A stretch of DNA of 38,351 bases from Acetobacteraceae bacterium (lineage in GTDB: Bacteria > Pseudomonadota > Alphaproteobacteria > Acetobacterales > Acetobacteraceae). A model generated the notes under the pieces. The model was not told the origin of the DNA, searched no databases, and saw nothing but the letters and a program-made list of their open reading frames with translations. The stretch is taken from positions 1 through 38,351 of the forward strand of contig JAIYDS010000241.1 in the NCBI GenBank assembly GCA_027487385.1, written 5' to 3'. The stretch's first letter is position 1. Each line of letters begins with the position of its first letter. This document shows, piece after piece, positions 25,305 through 32,680 of this stretch. The position numbers and the translations under genes are program-made.

Positions 25305-25689
25305 TGAGCAGGAACAGGATGGCAGCCGCGATAGCGATGCCGGCCGAGGCCGCCACCATATCCTTCTGCCGGGCCCGCCAGCCCAGGAATTCCAGCGCCA
25401 TCACGCGCAAGCCGCCGGCCAGATGGACGGCCAGCAGCACGACCAGCCCCCATTCGGCGAATTTGAACAGCGCATTGTCCGTCCAGCGCAGAAAGCCCTC
25501 CAGCGCCGCCTCGCCCTGCAGGGCCTGGCCCAGCGCCCAGAAATGCAGCGGCAGGAAGAGCGCCAGCAAGAGCCCCGAGATGCGGTGCGCCAGGAAGGCC
25601 AGGTAGGTGGGGTGGCGGCGGTCCCGTCCCGGGCGCGGCGGCAGAACCGGGCGCGGGGGCGGGGCGTTGGGGTTCAGCAGCTCAGACAT
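25294..25689 (-). CDS. SDH/FRD-like cytochrome b anchor subunit (SdhC-like)
   Basis: The product is 131 residues. After a Pro-rich N-terminus, HRISGLLLALFLPLHFWALG matches the SdhC HRxSG signature and TM1; TM2 is WGLVVLLAVHLAGGLRVM; TM3 is AGIAIAAAILFLLN. His residues in TM1 (LPLHFW) and TM2 (AVHLAGG) are possible haem b ligands. With the partner anchor this gives six helices. It overlaps the partner's stop by 8 bases and the TSUP start by 11 bases, so translation is probably coupled. Confidence 0.85.
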   Translation of the reverse strand: MSELLNPNAPPPRPVLPPRPGRDRRHPTYLAFLAHRISGLLLALFLPLHFWALGQALQGEAALEGFLRWTDNALFKFAEWGLVVLLAVHLAGGLRVMALEFLGWRARQKDMVAASAGIAIAAAILFLLNVG

Positions 25690-26005
25690 GATAGAGCCCC
25701 CAGGCCGCCCGCATGCCGAAACCCGCGGTCAGCAGGCCGATGGCGAGCCAGGCCGCATCCAGGCGCGGCCCGCGCAGCCCCAGCCATTCGCCGGCGATGT
25801 TGCGCAGCCCGATCGCGCCATGCAGCCCCGCGCAGAGCGCGAAGACCACATAGAAGGCGAACCACAGATCCGCGCCGCGCGTCCGTTCCAGGATTTCCGC
25901 CGCCGACAAGCCGCCCCGCACGGCCAGCATGATCGTCACGAGATGCACGATCACGGCGATGCCCAGGAAGGCCGCCGTGATGCGCTGGATGGCCCAGAGT
26001 TTCAT
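25682..26005 (-). CDS. SDH/FRD-like second membrane anchor subunit (SdhD-like)
   Basis: The product is 107 residues with three TM helices: AFLGIAVIVHLVTIMLAV, WFAFYVVFALCAGLHGAIGL, and AWLAIGLLTAGFGMRAAWGL. His in TM1 (IVHLV) and TM2 (GLHGA) mirror those of the other anchor, so four membrane His residues are available, enough for two b haems. The N-terminus MKLWAIQRITA resembles quinone-site Arg regions of anchor subunits. It starts one base after the FeS-subunit stop. Confidence 0.8.
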   Translation of the reverse strand: MKLWAIQRITAAFLGIAVIVHLVTIMLAVRGGLSAAEILERTRGADLWFAFYVVFALCAGLHGAIGLRNIAGEWLGLRGPRLDAAWLAIGLLTAGFGMRAAWGLYHV

Positions 26006-26006
26006 C

Positions 26007-26738
26007 TCAGCGGCGCCCCAGCAGGGAATCCCAGAAGAGCTTCCGCTTCAGCCCGGCAATGGCCGAGGAGGGGTCAAGATTCTTCGGGCAGCGCTCGGTG
26101 CAGGTCTGGGTGGAGTGGCAGGAATGACAGCCGGCATCGCCGCTGACGGCATCCAGCCGCTCGCGGTTGCTGCCATCGCGCACGTCATTCACCAGGGTCC
26201 AGGCGCGGTTCATCGCGGCCGGGCCGAGATAGTCCTTGTTCCAGGCGACGATGTCGCAGGAGGCGTAGCAGACGCCGCAGCCGATGCATTCGATGCCCGC
26301 ATCGGCCTCCATGCGCTGCTTCGAGGTCGGCGGCACCACGCTGAATTCGGCCGGCACGCTGCCATCGGCCGAATCCTTGGGCTGGAAGCTTCCCTTGGCC
26401 TTGGCCCATTTGTCGAAGAAGGGCGCCATGTCGGTGGCCAAGTCGCGGATCACCGGCAGGTTGGCGAGCGGGCGGATTTCCACCACCTCGCCCGGTGCCG
26501 CCACGCGCTTCACATGGGTGCGGCAGGTCCAGCGCGCGCGGCCATTCACCTCCATGGCGCAGGAGCCGCACATGCCGACCCGGCAGGCGAAGCGATAGGC
26601 GAGATCCGGCGCCTGTTCGCGCTGGATCTGGGTGACGACGTCCAGGATGGTCTGGTTCTCGCGGGCGGGGACCGAGAAATCGGCCATCTCCCCCCCGGTT
26701 TCGTCGCCGCGCCAGATGCGGATTTTCAGATCGGCCAT
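26007..26738 (-). CDS. SDH/FRD-like iron-sulfur subunit (SdhB/FrdB-like)
   Basis: The start ATG at 26736-26738 has GGAGAGGA upstream; the longer frame lacks this. The product is 243 residues. The [2Fe-2S] site is CRVGMCGSC plus the Cys in RWTCRTH (residues about 52, 57, 60, 72). The [4Fe-4S] site is CIGCGVCYASCD (about 152-162). The next group CHSCHSTQTCTERCPKNLDP (about 205-224) has the standard C-x5-C-x3-CP of the [3Fe-4S] cluster plus one extra Cys upstream. It passes electrons between flavin and quinone. It is the first gene of the operon, downstream of the palindromic operator candidate. Confidence 0.93.
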   Translation of the reverse strand: MADLKIRIWRGDETGGEMADFSVPARENQTILDVVTQIQREQAPDLAYRFACRVGMCGSCAMEVNGRARWTCRTHVKRVAAPGEVVEIRPLANLPVIRDLATDMAPFFDKWAKAKGSFQPKDSADGSVPAEFSVVPPTSKQRMEADAGIECIGCGVCYASCDIVAWNKDYLGPAAMNRAWTLVNDVRDGSNRERLDAVSGDAGCHSCHSTQTCTERCPKNLDPSSAIAGLKRKLFWDSLLGRR

Positions 26739-26764
26739 CGCGTCCTCTCCCGATGGGCTGATCC

Positions 26765-26799
26765 TGCCCCGGTCTTGTGTCTTATACAAGACCGGGGCA
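26765..26799. promoter_or_regulatory. Perfect 14-bp inverted repeat: candidate GntR operator in divergent promoter
   Basis: TGCCCCGGTCTTGT (26765-26778) and ACAAGACCGGGGCA (26786-26799) are exact inverted repeats around GTCTTAT. It lies in the 89-bp gap between the fumarase/SDH-like operon (-) and the ThDP-GntR operon (+). On the minus strand TATAAG (26785-26780), a good -10, falls in its centre; on the plus strand TATACA at 26783-26788 could serve likewise. A dimeric regulator bound here would block both promoters. The local GntR/HutC-type regulator is the natural candidate, as its family often binds TGT...ACA palindromes (inference). Confidence 0.65.
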
Positions 26800-26827
26800 A
26801 CCTGCCGGCCAGAGCAGGAGACGCATC

Positions 26828-28450
26828 ATGCAGCACGAAATCCGCGGCGCCGACATTCTCTGGGGCGCCCTCAAGAAGGGCGGCGTCACCCGCGTCTTCA
26901 GCCTCTCGGGCAACCACATCATGCCGGTCTATGATGCGGCCTTCGAGCAGGGCATCGAGATCATCCATGTGCGGCACGAGGCGGCGGCCGTGCACATGGC
27001 CGATGCCTGGGCGCGGCTGACGGGCGAGGTCGGCGTGGCGCTGGTGACGGGCGGGCAGGGGCATTCCAACGCCGTTGCCGCCCTGCCGACGGCCCTGGCC
27101 GATGAGGTGCCGATGCTGCTGCTCTCCGGCCACGCGCCCTTGAACGAACTCGGCCTCGGCGCCTTTCAGGAGACCCCGCAGGTCGAGATGGCGGCACCCC
27201 TCTGCAAGGCCGCCTGGCTGGCCCAAAGCACGGCGGGGCTGGCGGCGGATATCGCCCGCGGCTTTGCCCTGGCGCGCTCCGGCCGGCCTGGCCCCGTGCA
27301 TATCTCGCTGCCGACCGATGTGGTGGAGGCCAAGGCCACGCCCGCCCTGCCGGTCGAGGCCGCCTATGAGGCGAAGCCCATGCCGCTCTCCGTCGAGAGC
27401 GCCGATGCTGTGCTCGCCGCCATTGCCGCGGCCGAGCGCCCCTTCCTCGCGGCCGGTCCCGCGCTGAACACGCCGGAGGGGCAGCGCCTGCGCGCGGCGC
27501 TGGAGGCGGCACTCGGCCTGCCCATCGCGCTGATGGAAAGCCCGCGCGGCCTGGGTGACCCCTCGCTCGGTGCCTTCGCCGAGATGCTGGCGCAGGCCGA
27601 TTGCGTGGTGCTGCTGGGCAAGCCGCTCGACTTCACGCTTCGCTTCGGCCGGGCTCCCTTCGTTGCCCCCGCCGCGCGCTGGGTGGTGATCGAGCCGGAT
27701 GCGAAGCTGATGGCCCGCGCGGTGGCGGGGCTGGGCGCGCGGCTCGCCGTCTCGGCCATGGCGGCGCCGCTGGAAGCCGTCGCCACCCTGGCCACCCGCG
27801 CTATGCGCCATGGCAACCCCGCCTGGGCGACCTCCCTGCGCGAGGCCATCGCGCATCGCCCCAAGGCGTGGGAGGCCCTGGCCGGCAAGCCGGGCGGGCC
27901 GATCCACCCCGCCACGCTGGGCGCCGCCCTTCGCCCCTTCGTCACGCCCGACACCGTGCTGGTGGTGGATGGTGGCGAGATCGGCCAATGGATGCAGGCC
28001 TGTCTCTCGGCACCGGAGCGGGTCATCAACGGCGTGGCGGGTGCCATCGGCGCCGCACTCCCCTTCGCGCTGGCCGCGCGGGCGGCGCGGCCGGAGGGGC
28101 GCATCCTGGCCATCTGCGGCGATGGCACCTTCGGCTTCCACATGGCGGAATTCGACACGGCGCTGCGGCATGACCTGCCCTTCGTGCTGGTCGTCGGCAA
28201 TGACGCGAAATGGAATGCGGAATACCAGATCCAGGCGCGCGACTACGGCGCCAACCGCACCCATGGCTGCGAACTCGCCCCCGGCACGCGCTATGACCGC
28301 GTGGTGGAAGGGCTGGGCGGCCATGGCGAATTCGTCGAGCGCGGCGAGGACCTGCCGGCGGCACTGGAGCGCGCCTTCGCCAGCGGCAAGCCGGCCTGCG
28401 TGAATGTGATGATCGAGGGCCTGCCCGCCCCCAATCTTCGCCGCGCATGA
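26828..28450 (+). CDS. Thiamine diphosphate-dependent enzyme (acetolactate synthase/lyase family)
   Basis: The start ATG at 26828 follows CAGGAG; 540 residues. It has the full ThDP enzyme layout: the PYR domain with the catalytic Glu in IHVRHEAAAVHMADAWAR (about residue 51), GGQGHSNAVAALPTAL and GHAPLNELGLGAFQE; a central domain; and the PP domain with GDGTFGFHMAEFDTALRHDL and NDAKWN (Mg/ThDP binding). It resembles the acetolactate synthase, oxalyl-CoA decarboxylase and 2-hydroxyacyl-CoA lyase group rather than a specific member. It probably decarboxylates or cleaves a 2-oxo acid. The ATGA overlap with the GntR gene and the divergent dicarboxylate operon tie it to the same pathway. Confidence 0.87.
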   Translation: MQHEIRGADILWGALKKGGVTRVFSLSGNHIMPVYDAAFEQGIEIIHVRHEAAAVHMADAWARLTGEVGVALVTGGQGHSNAVAALPTALADEVPMLLLSGHAPLNELGLGAFQETPQVEMAAPLCKAAWLAQSTAGLAADIARGFALARSGRPGPVHISLPTDVVEAKATPALPVEAAYEAKPMPLSVESADAVLAAIAAAERPFLAAGPALNTPEGQRLRAALEAALGLPIALMESPRGLGDPSLGAFAEMLAQADCVVLLGKPLDFTLRFGRAPFVAPAARWVVIEPDAKLMARAVAGLGARLAVSAMAAPLEAVATLATRAMRHGNPAWATSLREAIAHRPKAWEALAGKPGGPIHPATLGAALRPFVTPDTVLVVDGGEIGQWMQACLSAPERVINGVAGAIGAALPFALAARAARPEGRILAICGDGTFGFHMAEFDTALRHDLPFVLVVGNDAKWNAEYQIQARDYGANRTHGCELAPGTRYDRVVEGLGGHGEFVERGEDLPAALERAFASGKPACVNVMIEGLPAPNLRRA

Positions 28451-29169
28451 CGACCTTGGCGCGCGCGCCGCTGTATGCGCGTGCCGAGCAGGAATTGCGC
28501 GCCCGCATCGCCGCCGGCGAATGGAAGCCGGGCGAGGCGCTGCCCACCGAGGCCGCGCTTTCCGCGCAGCTTGGCATCAGCCAGGGCACGCTGCGCCGGG
28601 CGCTGGGCGTGCTGGAGGCGCAGCGACTGATCGAGCGCCGCCAAGGCATCGGCACCTATGTCACCGAGGCGACGAGCGAGCGCGCGCTCTTCCATTTCTT
28701 CCGGGCCGAGGCGCTGGATGGCGGGCGCATCACGCCGACCAGCCAGTTGCACCGGCTGGAGACAGCGCCGGCGCGGCCGGAGGAAGCCTGCGCCCTGTCG
28801 CTGCCGCAGGGCGCCCTGGTGCATCGCCTGGCGCGCCAGCGCTTCGTGGCGGGCCAGGCTGCCATCGCCGAGGAGATCGCCCTGCCGGAAGCGCTGTTTC
28901 CCGGCTTCCATCTGCCGCTCGGCGTGGAACTCACCGATGAGCTTTATGTGCATTACCAGCGGCATCACGGCATCACGGTGATGCGCGTCGCGGAGAAGCT
29001 CTCCGCCATCGGCGCGCCCGAGAGCATCGCGGGGCTGCTCGGCCTGGCCCCCGGCGCGCCGGTCATGCACATCGCCCGCATCGCCTTCGACGTGATGGAC
29101 CGCCCGGTGGAGCGCCGCCTCTCCTGGATCGAGACGCGCGCGCTGCGCTACGCGATCGAGCTGCGCTGA
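28447..29169 (+). CDS. GntR-family transcriptional regulator, HutC/UTRA type
   Basis: The product is 240 residues. The N-terminal winged HTH is GntR-like: LYARAEQELRARIAAGEW, then LPTEAALSAQLGISQGTLRRAL and RRQGIGTYV. The C-terminal UTRA ligand-binding domain follows (VHRLARQRFVAGQAAIAEE, GITVMRVAEKLSAIGAPE, GAPVMHIARIAFD). Members respond to small metabolites. It overlaps the ThDP enzyme stop by 4 bases and probably regulates its own operon and the divergent fumarase/SDH-like operon through the palindrome at 26765-26799. Confidence 0.92.
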   Translation: MTTLARAPLYARAEQELRARIAAGEWKPGEALPTEAALSAQLGISQGTLRRALGVLEAQRLIERRQGIGTYVTEATSERALFHFFRAEALDGGRITPTSQLHRLETAPARPEEACALSLPQGALVHRLARQRFVAGQAAIAEEIALPEALFPGFHLPLGVELTDELYVHYQRHHGITVMRVAEKLSAIGAPESIAGLLGLAPGAPVMHIARIAFDVMDRPVERRLSWIETRALRYAIELR

Positions 29170-29232
29170 GCCCTCGCGCGGCGGCGTGATCCGGCCTAAG
29201 CGTGACGCATTGTTCCAGGGGAAGAATCACTC

Positions 29233-30210
29233 ATGAAAGCAGCCGTCGTCACCGCCCAGGGCCTGGCCTTGCAGGAGGTTCCGGTGCCCAGGCCGGGCCC
29301 GCAGCAGATCCTCATCAAGTTGCGCGCCATCGGGCTGAACCGCGCCGATCTGGGGGTCGCGGCCGGCCATGCGCATGGCGCGGTGGGCGGCATCGGCGCC
29401 ATTCCGGGGCTGGAAGCGGCGGGCGAGATCGTCGAATGCGGCAGCGAGGTGCCCTCCCATCTCAAGCCTGGCCTGCGCGTGATGGGCGGGATGGGGTCCT
29501 GCTACGCCGAATATGCCCTGGCCGATTGGGGCCGCGTGAACCTGGTGCCCGACGCCAACATGTCCTGGGAGGTGGCGGCCACGCTGCCCGTGGCCTTGCA
29601 GACCATGCACAATGCCGTGGTGACGCATGGGCTTTGCGCGCCAGGCTCCGCCATCATGATCCAGGGCGCTTCCTCCGGCGTGGGGCTGATGGGGTTGCAG
29701 ATCGCGCGGCTGATGGGCGCGTCGGTGATTGTCGGCAGCTCCACCAACCCCGAGAAGCGCGCGCGCCTGGCGGAATTCGGCGCCACGCTGGCGGTGGACA
29801 CGAATGACCCCGCCTGGGTGAAGCAGGTGCTGGACGCGACCGAGGGGCGCGGCGTGGATTCGGTGGTGGACCAGATCAGCGGCCCGCTTGTCTCGCAGAC
29901 CCTGGCCGCGACGCGCATCCTGGGGCGCATCATCAATGTCGGCCGTCTTGGCGGCGCGGTGGCGAATTTCGACTTCGACCTGCATGCGGCGCGGCGCATT
30001 TCCTATATCGGCGTCACCTTCCGCACCCGCAGCAATGACGAGGTGCGCGAGATCGTCCGCCTGATGCGACAGGACCTCTGGGCCGCGCTGGAGGCCGGAA
30101 AGCTCGCCTTGCCGCTGGACCGTGTGTTTCACCTGGATCAGGTGCATGAAGCGCTGGCACATATGAAGGCGAACGCGCATTTCGGGAAAATCGCCATGGT
30201 CACCGGCTGA
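29233..30210 (+). CDS. Zinc-independent quinone oxidoreductase-like MDR dehydrogenase
   Basis: The product is 325 residues. It is a medium-chain dehydrogenase/reductase: GroES-like N-terminus (GLNRADLGVAAGH, PGLEAAGEIVECGSEV), then the Rossmann segment IMIQGASSGVGLMGLQIARLMGA for NADPH, and GRGVDSVVDQISG. The catalytic and structural zinc cysteines of alcohol dehydrogenases are absent, as in the Qor subfamily. It likely reduces a quinone or enone with NADPH. It follows the GntR gene by 63 bp and may be a separate unit. Confidence 0.88.
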   Translation: MKAAVVTAQGLALQEVPVPRPGPQQILIKLRAIGLNRADLGVAAGHAHGAVGGIGAIPGLEAAGEIVECGSEVPSHLKPGLRVMGGMGSCYAEYALADWGRVNLVPDANMSWEVAATLPVALQTMHNAVVTHGLCAPGSAIMIQGASSGVGLMGLQIARLMGASVIVGSSTNPEKRARLAEFGATLAVDTNDPAWVKQVLDATEGRGVDSVVDQISGPLVSQTLAATRILGRIINVGRLGGAVANFDFDLHAARRISYIGVTFRTRSNDEVREIVRLMRQDLWAALEAGKLALPLDRVFHLDQVHEALAHMKANAHFGKIAMVTG

Positions 30211-30245
30211 GGCGGGGTCTCGATCAGCGCGATAGGTGATGCCGA

Positions 30246-30275
30246 TTGGCAACCCTGGGGTGTAAAGGATATATT
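30246..30275 (+). promoter_or_regulatory. Promoter for the small secreted protein gene
   Basis: TTGGCA at 30246-30251, an 18-bp spacer, and TATATT at 30270-30275, in an A/T-rich patch unusual for this window. The start codon is at 30300 with GGAGG before it. Confidence 0.6.
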
Positions 30276-30299
30276 AACGTTCTGTTGGAGGATCCGCTG

Positions 30300-30653
30300 A
30301 TGCTGCGCAGCCTTGTCGTCCTGGCATTGATCGCCGCCCCGTCGCTTGGGCAGGCGCAGATGGCGAGCTTCTGCGCGGGAGCCGTCGTGGCGGATCTTTT
30401 CGACACGCGGGTCACCCCCGGCTCGACCACGCGCGCCACCTATTCGGTGGTGCTCCGCAACACGCAGAGCGCGGCGCGGCGTTTGCAGATCAATGTGACG
30501 GCCAGCGTGCTGGACCGGCCCAATGGCGCGCCCATCATGCTGAATCCGGGTCAGCGGCTCACGGTGCAACTGGGCTACCAGACCATCCTGCCGGGCACCC
30601 AGGCCCTGCGCGGCGAGCAATTGGCGAATGTGACGCGCGTCAGCTGCGTCTGA
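30300..30653 (+). CDS. Small secreted protein of unknown function
   Basis: The start ATG at 30300 has GGAGG upstream (the frame is open 54 bases further but without a start signal). The product is 117 residues with a signal peptide (MLRSLVVLALIAAPSLGQAQ). The mature part has two Cys (near its start, SFCAGAV, and at the end, RVSCV) that could form a disulfide, and beta-strand-like segments (TRATYSVVLRNTQSAARRLQI, RLTVQLGYQTILPG) suggesting an Ig-like sandwich. No family recognised. The 3' end overlaps the convergent SOUL gene by 14 bases. Confidence 0.75.
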   Translation: MLRSLVVLALIAAPSLGQAQMASFCAGAVVADLFDTRVTPGSTTRATYSVVLRNTQSAARRLQINVTASVLDRPNGAPIMLNPGQRLTVQLGYQTILPGTQALRGEQLANVTRVSCV

Positions 30654-31275
30654 CGGGTCGCCAAGCTTCGCTGCGCCGCAGCCCCGGGATCGTCCAGGGC
30701 GGATCGTAGAACCAGGCGCCACCAGGGCCGGTGGCGCGCCAATCACTCCCCTCGAGCGCCGCCGCCAGCCGCGCCTCGGCCTCCGCCACGGCCTCCGGGC
30801 TGGGCAGGCCTGAGAACCGCAGCACCGCGACTTCGGCCTCCGGGAGCACACGGATGGCGATGCGCGGGTCGCGCGGGCGGGGCAGGGTGGCCTCGCTGTA
30901 GCGGGCGGGCATGAAGAAGCCGATGCGCCAGCGGCCATCGCCGCCGCTTTGGGCGACCGGCGCTGTCATCCCGATCCGCTCGCCCTGCTGCGCGACCGGG
31001 GCCGTCATGCCGATTCGCTCGCCCGCCAGGTTCTCGCCGAAGATATAGGCGGCGAGCGGCCGGAAGGCGGCGCTGCGGGCGCTTTGCTCTTCGCCCGTCA
31101 CCTCCATCTCGGCGACCAGGCGGGGCGGGTAGCGGCGGATTTCCACATCGCCCAAGGAGGGGCCCAACCGGCCGATCACGGTGAAGGGGGGTTCCTCGGT
31201 GCCATCGCGCATGCCGAAGACGGAGCACGCCCCGAGCAAAGGCGCCAGTAGCAGCGGAAGAAGGCGCCGCCTCAT
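30640..31275 (-). CDS. SOUL-family haem-binding lipoprotein
   Basis: The start ATG at 31273-31275 overlaps the upstream stop (ATGA). The product is 211 residues with a lipoprotein signal (MRRRLLPLLLAPLLGAC; lipobox LGAC). The SOUL fold is indicated by VEIRRYPPRLVAEMEV, AAYIFGEN, MTAPVAQ, WRIGFFMPARYS and VAVLRFSGLPSPEAV. A 13-residue unit containing ERIGMTAPVAQ is tandemly doubled (39-bp repeat at about 30953-31030). SOUL proteins are linked to haem or other small hydrophobic ligands; here it would be anchored in the envelope. It follows a two-TM protein gene. Confidence 0.88.
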   Translation of the reverse strand: MRRRLLPLLLAPLLGACSVFGMRDGTEEPPFTVIGRLGPSLGDVEIRRYPPRLVAEMEVTGEEQSARSAAFRPLAAYIFGENLAGERIGMTAPVAQQGERIGMTAPVAQSGGDGRWRIGFFMPARYSEATLPRPRDPRIAIRVLPEAEVAVLRFSGLPSPEAVAEAEARLAAALEGSDWRATGPGGAWFYDPPWTIPGLRRSEAWRPVRRS

Positions 31276-31502
31276 CGTTCGAATCGCAGCATGATGGCCA
31301 CCCCCAACTGCACCGAGCCGAAGGTCAGCGCGCAAAAGAACCAAAGCAGCAGGAGCGGCAGCGGGTGCTCGGCCGAACGCAGCAGCAGCGTCCCCAGGCC
31401 CAGCGGATCGGCCCAGAGGATCGCCGCCATCAGCGCGGCCGAGAGACCCATGCCGATGCCGACATGGGAGAGGTAGAAGCTGAGCTTCGGCGCGTCATTC
31501 AC
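31272..31502 (-). CDS. Small two-TM membrane protein
   Basis: The product is 76 residues with two hydrophobic helices (HVGIGMGLSAALMAAILWA and PLLLLWFFCALTFGSVQLGVA) and a short basic end. No family is recognised with certainty. It is translationally coupled to the downstream SOUL lipoprotein (4-base overlap), so both may act on the same envelope function. Confidence 0.7.
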   Translation of the reverse strand: MNDAPKLSFYLSHVGIGMGLSAALMAAILWADPLGLGTLLLRSAEHPLPLLLLWFFCALTFGSVQLGVAIMLRFER

Positions 31503-31533
31503 ACCGAGGGATGTGGCCCCGGGGCGGTGATGT

Positions 31534-32481
31534 TCAATCAGGCTGCATGCCGGTGCGGCGGATCAGGGGCGCCCAGCGCTCGGCATCTTCGCGCAGCTTG
31601 GCGGCGAGTGCCGCGGGCGGCGCATCCACCGGCTCGATCCCCAGCGCCCCCAGCCGCTCCCGCACCTCCGGGTTGCGCAGCACCTCGCCCACCGCCTGGT
31701 TGATGCGGGTGATGATGGCCGGATCGGTGCCGCGCGGCGCCACGAGGCCATGCCAGCCCGAGACGGCGATGTTGGACACGCCGGCCTCGGCCAGGGTCGG
31801 CACCTCGGGCAGGGCCTGGGTGCGCGCCGCGGTCGAGACGGCAAGGCCGCGGAGCCGCCCGGCCTGCACATGCTGCGTGACCGCGCCGATATTGATCATG
31901 ACGCCCTGGAGCGAACCGCCCAGCAGGTCATTCACCGCCAGCGCGCCGCCGCGATAGGGCGCATGGGTCCAGCGCGTCTCGGTGGCCTGTTGCAGCAATT
32001 CGATCAGCAGATGGGCCAGGCTGCCATTGCCCGGCGTGCCGATGGCGATGGGGCTGCGGCGGCTCAACCCCACGAAATCGGCCAGGCTGGCCGCCGGGAA
32101 ATCGGCCTTTACCACCAGGATCTGCGGCACGGAGGTGACCTGCGCCACGGCGGCGAAATCCTCCACCGGGTCGAAGGAGAGCCGGCGGAACAGGCCCTTG
32201 TTGATGGACAGGCTGTCCGAGCCCGCCACCAGCGTCAGACCATCCGGCCGGGCGCGGGCGCCCAACTCATAGCCGATATTGCTGCCGGCACCCGGGTGGT
32301 TCTCGACCACGATGCTCTGGCCCAGCGCCGGGCCCAGGTGGCGCGCGATCAGCCGGGCCACGATGTCCTGGCTGCCGCCGGGCGCCACGGGGACGATGAG
32401 GCGGATGGGGCGATCCGCCTGGGCCAGGGCCTGGCCCGGCAGGATCAGGGCGGGGAGGGCAAGGATTTGGCGACGATTCAT
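31534..32481 (-). CDS. Bug/TctC-family extracytoplasmic substrate-binding protein
   Basis: The product is 315 residues with a signal peptide (MNRRQILALPALILPGQALAQ). Family pattern: RPIRLIVPVAPGGSQDIVAR, then VVENHPGAGSNIGYE, DGLTLVAGSD, IGTPGNGSLAHLL, and PYRGGALAVNDLLGG. It is a periplasmic carboxylate receptor without TctAB genes nearby. It stands alone between the small membrane gene and the divergent cysK, so its ligand cannot be guessed. It shares the fold but differs widely from the 7918-8883 receptor. Confidence 0.93.
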   Translation of the reverse strand: MNRRQILALPALILPGQALAQADRPIRLIVPVAPGGSQDIVARLIARHLGPALGQSIVVENHPGAGSNIGYELGARARPDGLTLVAGSDSLSINKGLFRRLSFDPVEDFAAVAQVTSVPQILVVKADFPAASLADFVGLSRRSPIAIGTPGNGSLAHLLIELLQQATETRWTHAPYRGGALAVNDLLGGSLQGVMINIGAVTQHVQAGRLRGLAVSTAARTQALPEVPTLAEAGVSNIAVSGWHGLVAPRGTDPAIITRINQAVGEVLRNPEVRERLGALGIEPVDAPPAALAAKLREDAERWAPLIRRTGMQPD

Positions 32482-32643
32482 GGTGAAATTCTCCAGGCGG
32501 CGGTGAGATGGCCGCCTTCATGAGGGAGATAAACACGTTGTTGAGGCGTGATATAGGTCGGGAAAACATCTTTGGTCAACGTGAAATCGGCGGGCGCCCC
32601 GCATGTTTCCCCCGCGCCCGGCGCATTGCTGCCGCCGCAACTC

Positions 32644-32672
32644 TTGTTTCACGCCACCGCCGTGCTGATATC
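32644..32672 (+). promoter_or_regulatory. Possible promoter placing cysK transcript start at or near its ATG
   Basis: TTGTTT at 32644-32649, 17 bp, GATATC at 32667-32672. The cysK ATG at 32681 is only 9 bases after this -10 and lacks a Shine-Dalgarno, so a leaderless mRNA is possible. The rest of the 199-bp gap upstream (32482-32643) contains no other clear signal beyond some A/T-rich sequence at about 32528-32575. Confidence 0.35.
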
Positions 32673-32680
32673 GTGCCGGC

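Noticed and set aside
23439-25307. 622-codon plus-strand frame spanning several genes
   Set aside because: Runs antisense through the fumarase subunits and TSUP permease; His/Gln/Arg-rich shadow.
26828-28450. ThDP enzyme as sulfoacetaldehyde acetyltransferase (Xsc) because a TauE/SafE-type permease is nearby
   Set aside because: Its length (540) and N-terminal sequence do not resemble Xsc as I know it, and no phosphotransacetylase gene is close; left as an unspecified ThDP enzyme.
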